DNA from: Halalkalibacter akibai JCM 9157
GTDB lineage: Bacteria; Bacillota; Bacilli; Bacillales; Bacillaceae_D
Direction of reading: 5' to 3'
Assembly: GCF_000513135.1 (NCBI RefSeq)
Contig: NZ_BAUV01000019.1
Span: 1-64,000, forward strand
Length of the DNA: 64,000 nucleotides
The notes under the pieces were generated by a model, which saw only the letters and a program-made list of their open reading frames with translations, did no database searches and was not told the DNA's origin. The position numbers and the translations under genes were made by a program. Positions 62,596-64,000 of the stretch are shown one piece after another; position 1 is the first letter of the stretch, and each line of letters begins with the position of its first letter.

Positions 62596-62781
62596 CTGAA
62601 GAGAATTGCAATAAAAAAGTCAGCTGCAAACAAATCAATAGCGGGAGTTTGTGGTGGTATCGGTGAATATTTTGGGGTATCCCCTTTGCTAATTAGATTG
62701 CTTTTCCTTTTTACACCGGCCTCTTTGTTAATTTATATTGTTTTGGCAAATGTGTTGCCTGATACTCCACAATCTTTATAA
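62596..62781 (+). CDS. PspC domain membrane protein, CTG start
   Basis: 61 residues. There is no ATG, GTG or TTG near the start. AAGGGAGA lies eight bases before CTG at 62596, and reading from it gives M-K-R-I-A-I-K-K-S-A-A-N-K-S-I-A-G-V-C-G-G, exactly where PspC proteins begin. I-A-G-V-C-G-G-I-G-E-Y-F-G-V is the family signature, followed by one membrane helix. PspC responds to membrane stress. It follows an ECF sigma operon. Confidence 0.85.
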   Translation: MKRIAIKKSAANKSIAGVCGGIGEYFGVSPLLIRLLFLFTPASLLIYIVLANVLPDTPQSL

Positions 62782-62806
62782 GCTGGTATTTAAAAAGGAG
62801 GAGCCA

Positions 62807-64000
62807 ATGCATAAACAGGTATTCAGGCCTTTTTGGAGTTTTGATGTTCGACAAACAGAGAAGTGGCTTTCTGAAATGGCTGAGAAAGGCTTTCATTTGA
62901 AGAATTTAAAAAGAAGTAGTCGTATTTTTGTTTTTGAAAAAGGTATACCAAAAAAAGTCACCTATAAAATTGGTTACAGTCAAGCACAAGGAAAGCAGTT
63001 TCCAGAGGAAGTAATTAACGCTGATTGGAACCTCAAATATAACCAAAACAATTGGTTTATCGTAAACAATTCAAACGAGCTAGACCCTTCATTCACCAGG
63101 GAAGGTGTGATCAACCATAATCGTAAGAATTTCTTCATCTGCAGTGGGATATTAATCTTCCTTTCTATAATTATCCTAATAAATCTCATCAATTATCTCT
63201 CCATCCGTAGTTATCCTGAATCTGTTAGAGATTTTTTAAGGTATGGAGAGGCTGGAAAACCAACAAATACACCTTGGTTTCTTGCTTACATAAGAGTCTT
63301 ATTTGTGGCAGTCCTTATTTACTCTATTTATTCGGTTTATAAAATTAAAACAAGTAATAAATTACTTAGAGGAGAATTGAGTGGATGGGCAGAACTTGAG
63401 AAAGATATGTTGAATTCGAAGGGGAAGCGATCCGAACATGAAGAAATAGAATTGAAGCAGCAAGGTAAATTAATGGTTAAACGAAAATTTGCCTGGATGT
63501 ATGCACCAGATAAACTTGAAAAATGGCTCGAAGCGATGGAAGTAAAAGGATATAATTTGTACCGTGTGGATTGGATGGGTACGGGATTTTATTTCGATGT
63601 TGGCACCCCGAGAAAAATCAGTTATTGCGCCGTGTACCAGGGATTGGCAAAAGAAAGCTCGATGATAGAAATAAAGAATAAGGGCTGGAAATATGTCTTT
63701 TCCACTATGTCAGACATACAAAAATGGACTATTTGGTCGAAGGAATATAAAGAAAATGAAGAAAAACCTCAATTATATTCTGATAAGACCATTCAACAAA
63801 ACAAAGCGAAAAATGTAGTGCTAACGAACACAGCTTTGTTTATTCCTATAATGTTGTTATATGGATTATTAATGAAAATTCACACCATCTTAGCTTTAGA
63901 AAACGAGCATATGGGTATACCGTGGTTTCTACTTATTTTAGTAGCATTATGCATCCTCTTCTATGGAGCATCCTCAATAAGAACGTGGTTATATTATTTG
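62807..64000 (+). CDS. DUF2812 family membrane protein (partial, runs off the window)
   Basis: 398 codons remain open from the ATG at 62807 (AAAGGAGG upstream) to the right edge. Two DUF2812 units are visible: F-W-S-F-D-V-R-Q-T-E-K-W-L-S-E-M-A-E-K-G at about residues 9-28 and a second near A-W-M-Y-A-P-D-K-L-E-K-W-L-E-A-M-E-x-K-G at about 227-246. Each is followed by membrane segments. DUF2812 genes often sit with PadR-type regulators; none is seen yet. Function unknown. Confidence 0.87.
   Translation, partial: MHKQVFRPFWSFDVRQTEKWLSEMAEKGFHLKNLKRSSRIFVFEKGIPKKVTYKIGYSQAQGKQFPEEVINADWNLKYNQNNWFIVNNSNELDPSFTREGVINHNRKNFFICSGILIFLSIIILINLINYLSIRSYPESVRDFLRYGEAGKPTNTPWFLAYIRVLFVAVLIYSIYSVYKIKTSNKLLRGELSGWAELEKDMLNSKGKRSEHEEIELKQQGKLMVKRKFAWMYAPDKLEKWLEAMEVKGYNLYRVDWMGTGFYFDVGTPRKISYCAVYQGLAKESSMIEIKNKGWKYVFSTMSDIQKWTIWSKEYKENEEKPQLYSDKTIQQNKAKNVVLTNTALFIPIMLLYGLLMKIHTILALENEHMGIPWFLLILVALCILFYGASSIRTWLYYL

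Overview
The window looks like a chromosomal stretch of a low-GC, endospore-forming Bacillaceae, probably an alkaliphilic or halotolerant Bacillus relative. The evidence is: strong GGAGG-type ribosome binding sites, frequent TTG/GTG starts, two YjcZ-type small sporulation proteins, a des-desK-desR membrane-fluidity operon, a T-box leader, an HmoA-type heme monooxygenase behind a Fur-like box, an NhaC-type antiporter and a proC-proB-proA proline operon beside a glutamate dehydrogenase. I saw no rRNA, tRNA, prophage, insertion sequence or CRISPR array.

Layout. 0-8 kb: a T-box-controlled MFS exporter plus GNAT gene, a small promoter-terminator transcript, a coiled-coil gene, a MATE pump, and an FAD oxidase with a half-size MFS protein. 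8-17.5 kb: a BsuPI-domain lipoprotein, a DUF2935 protein, an ECF sigma operon with repeat proteins, a HAD phosphatase, a DUF6944-like repeat protein, an LmrB-type exporter and a YppC (DUF2515) gene. 17.5-24.5 kb: YjcZ, threonine aldolase, a GAF-PAS histidine kinase, a methyltransferase, HmoA and two LysM paralogues. 24.7-32 kb: a Gfo/Idh/MocA oxidoreductase and a four-carbon sugar-acid pathway (DtnK, PdxA2, Fe-dependent alcohol dehydrogenase), a DUF6671 protein, an aminoglycoside-kinase-like protein and a cyclase. 32-44 kb: toprim, renalase-like, PRC-barrel, polysaccharide deacetylase, aldo-keto reductase, HtpX, proA/proB/proC, glutamate dehydrogenase and a YbaK protein. 44-54 kb: nicotinate phosphoribosyltransferase, a CBO0543 protein, glutathionyl-hydroquinone-reductase-like protein, GNAT, nitroreductase, a GGDEF-EAL protein, NhaC, a Gln-rich protein and a VOC protein. 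54-64 kb: des/desK/desR, a YhfH zinc protein, an EamA transporter, Rrf2 plus a quinone-oxidoreductase-like gene, a rhodanese fold, an ECF sigma/anti-sigma pair, PspC and a DUF2812 protein running off the end.

Three window-wide patterns stand out. (1) At least ten single-base deletions and one in-frame TGA break otherwise intact family members, including proB, proC and desK. The one-sided deletion bias suggests uncorrected sequencing error more than decay. (2) Eight copies of a GC-rich palindromic intergenic repeat lie only between 32 and 54 kb. (3) Two distant loci carry six-unit arrays of the same AT-rich repeat at about 20 bp spacing, in opposite orientation.

The most biologically interesting candidates are the T-box/exporter/GNAT unit, the ECF sigma operon with internally repeated soluble proteins in place of a membrane anti-sigma factor, and the phased 20-bp arrays. 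All functional names come from motif recognition by eye; no database search was run.
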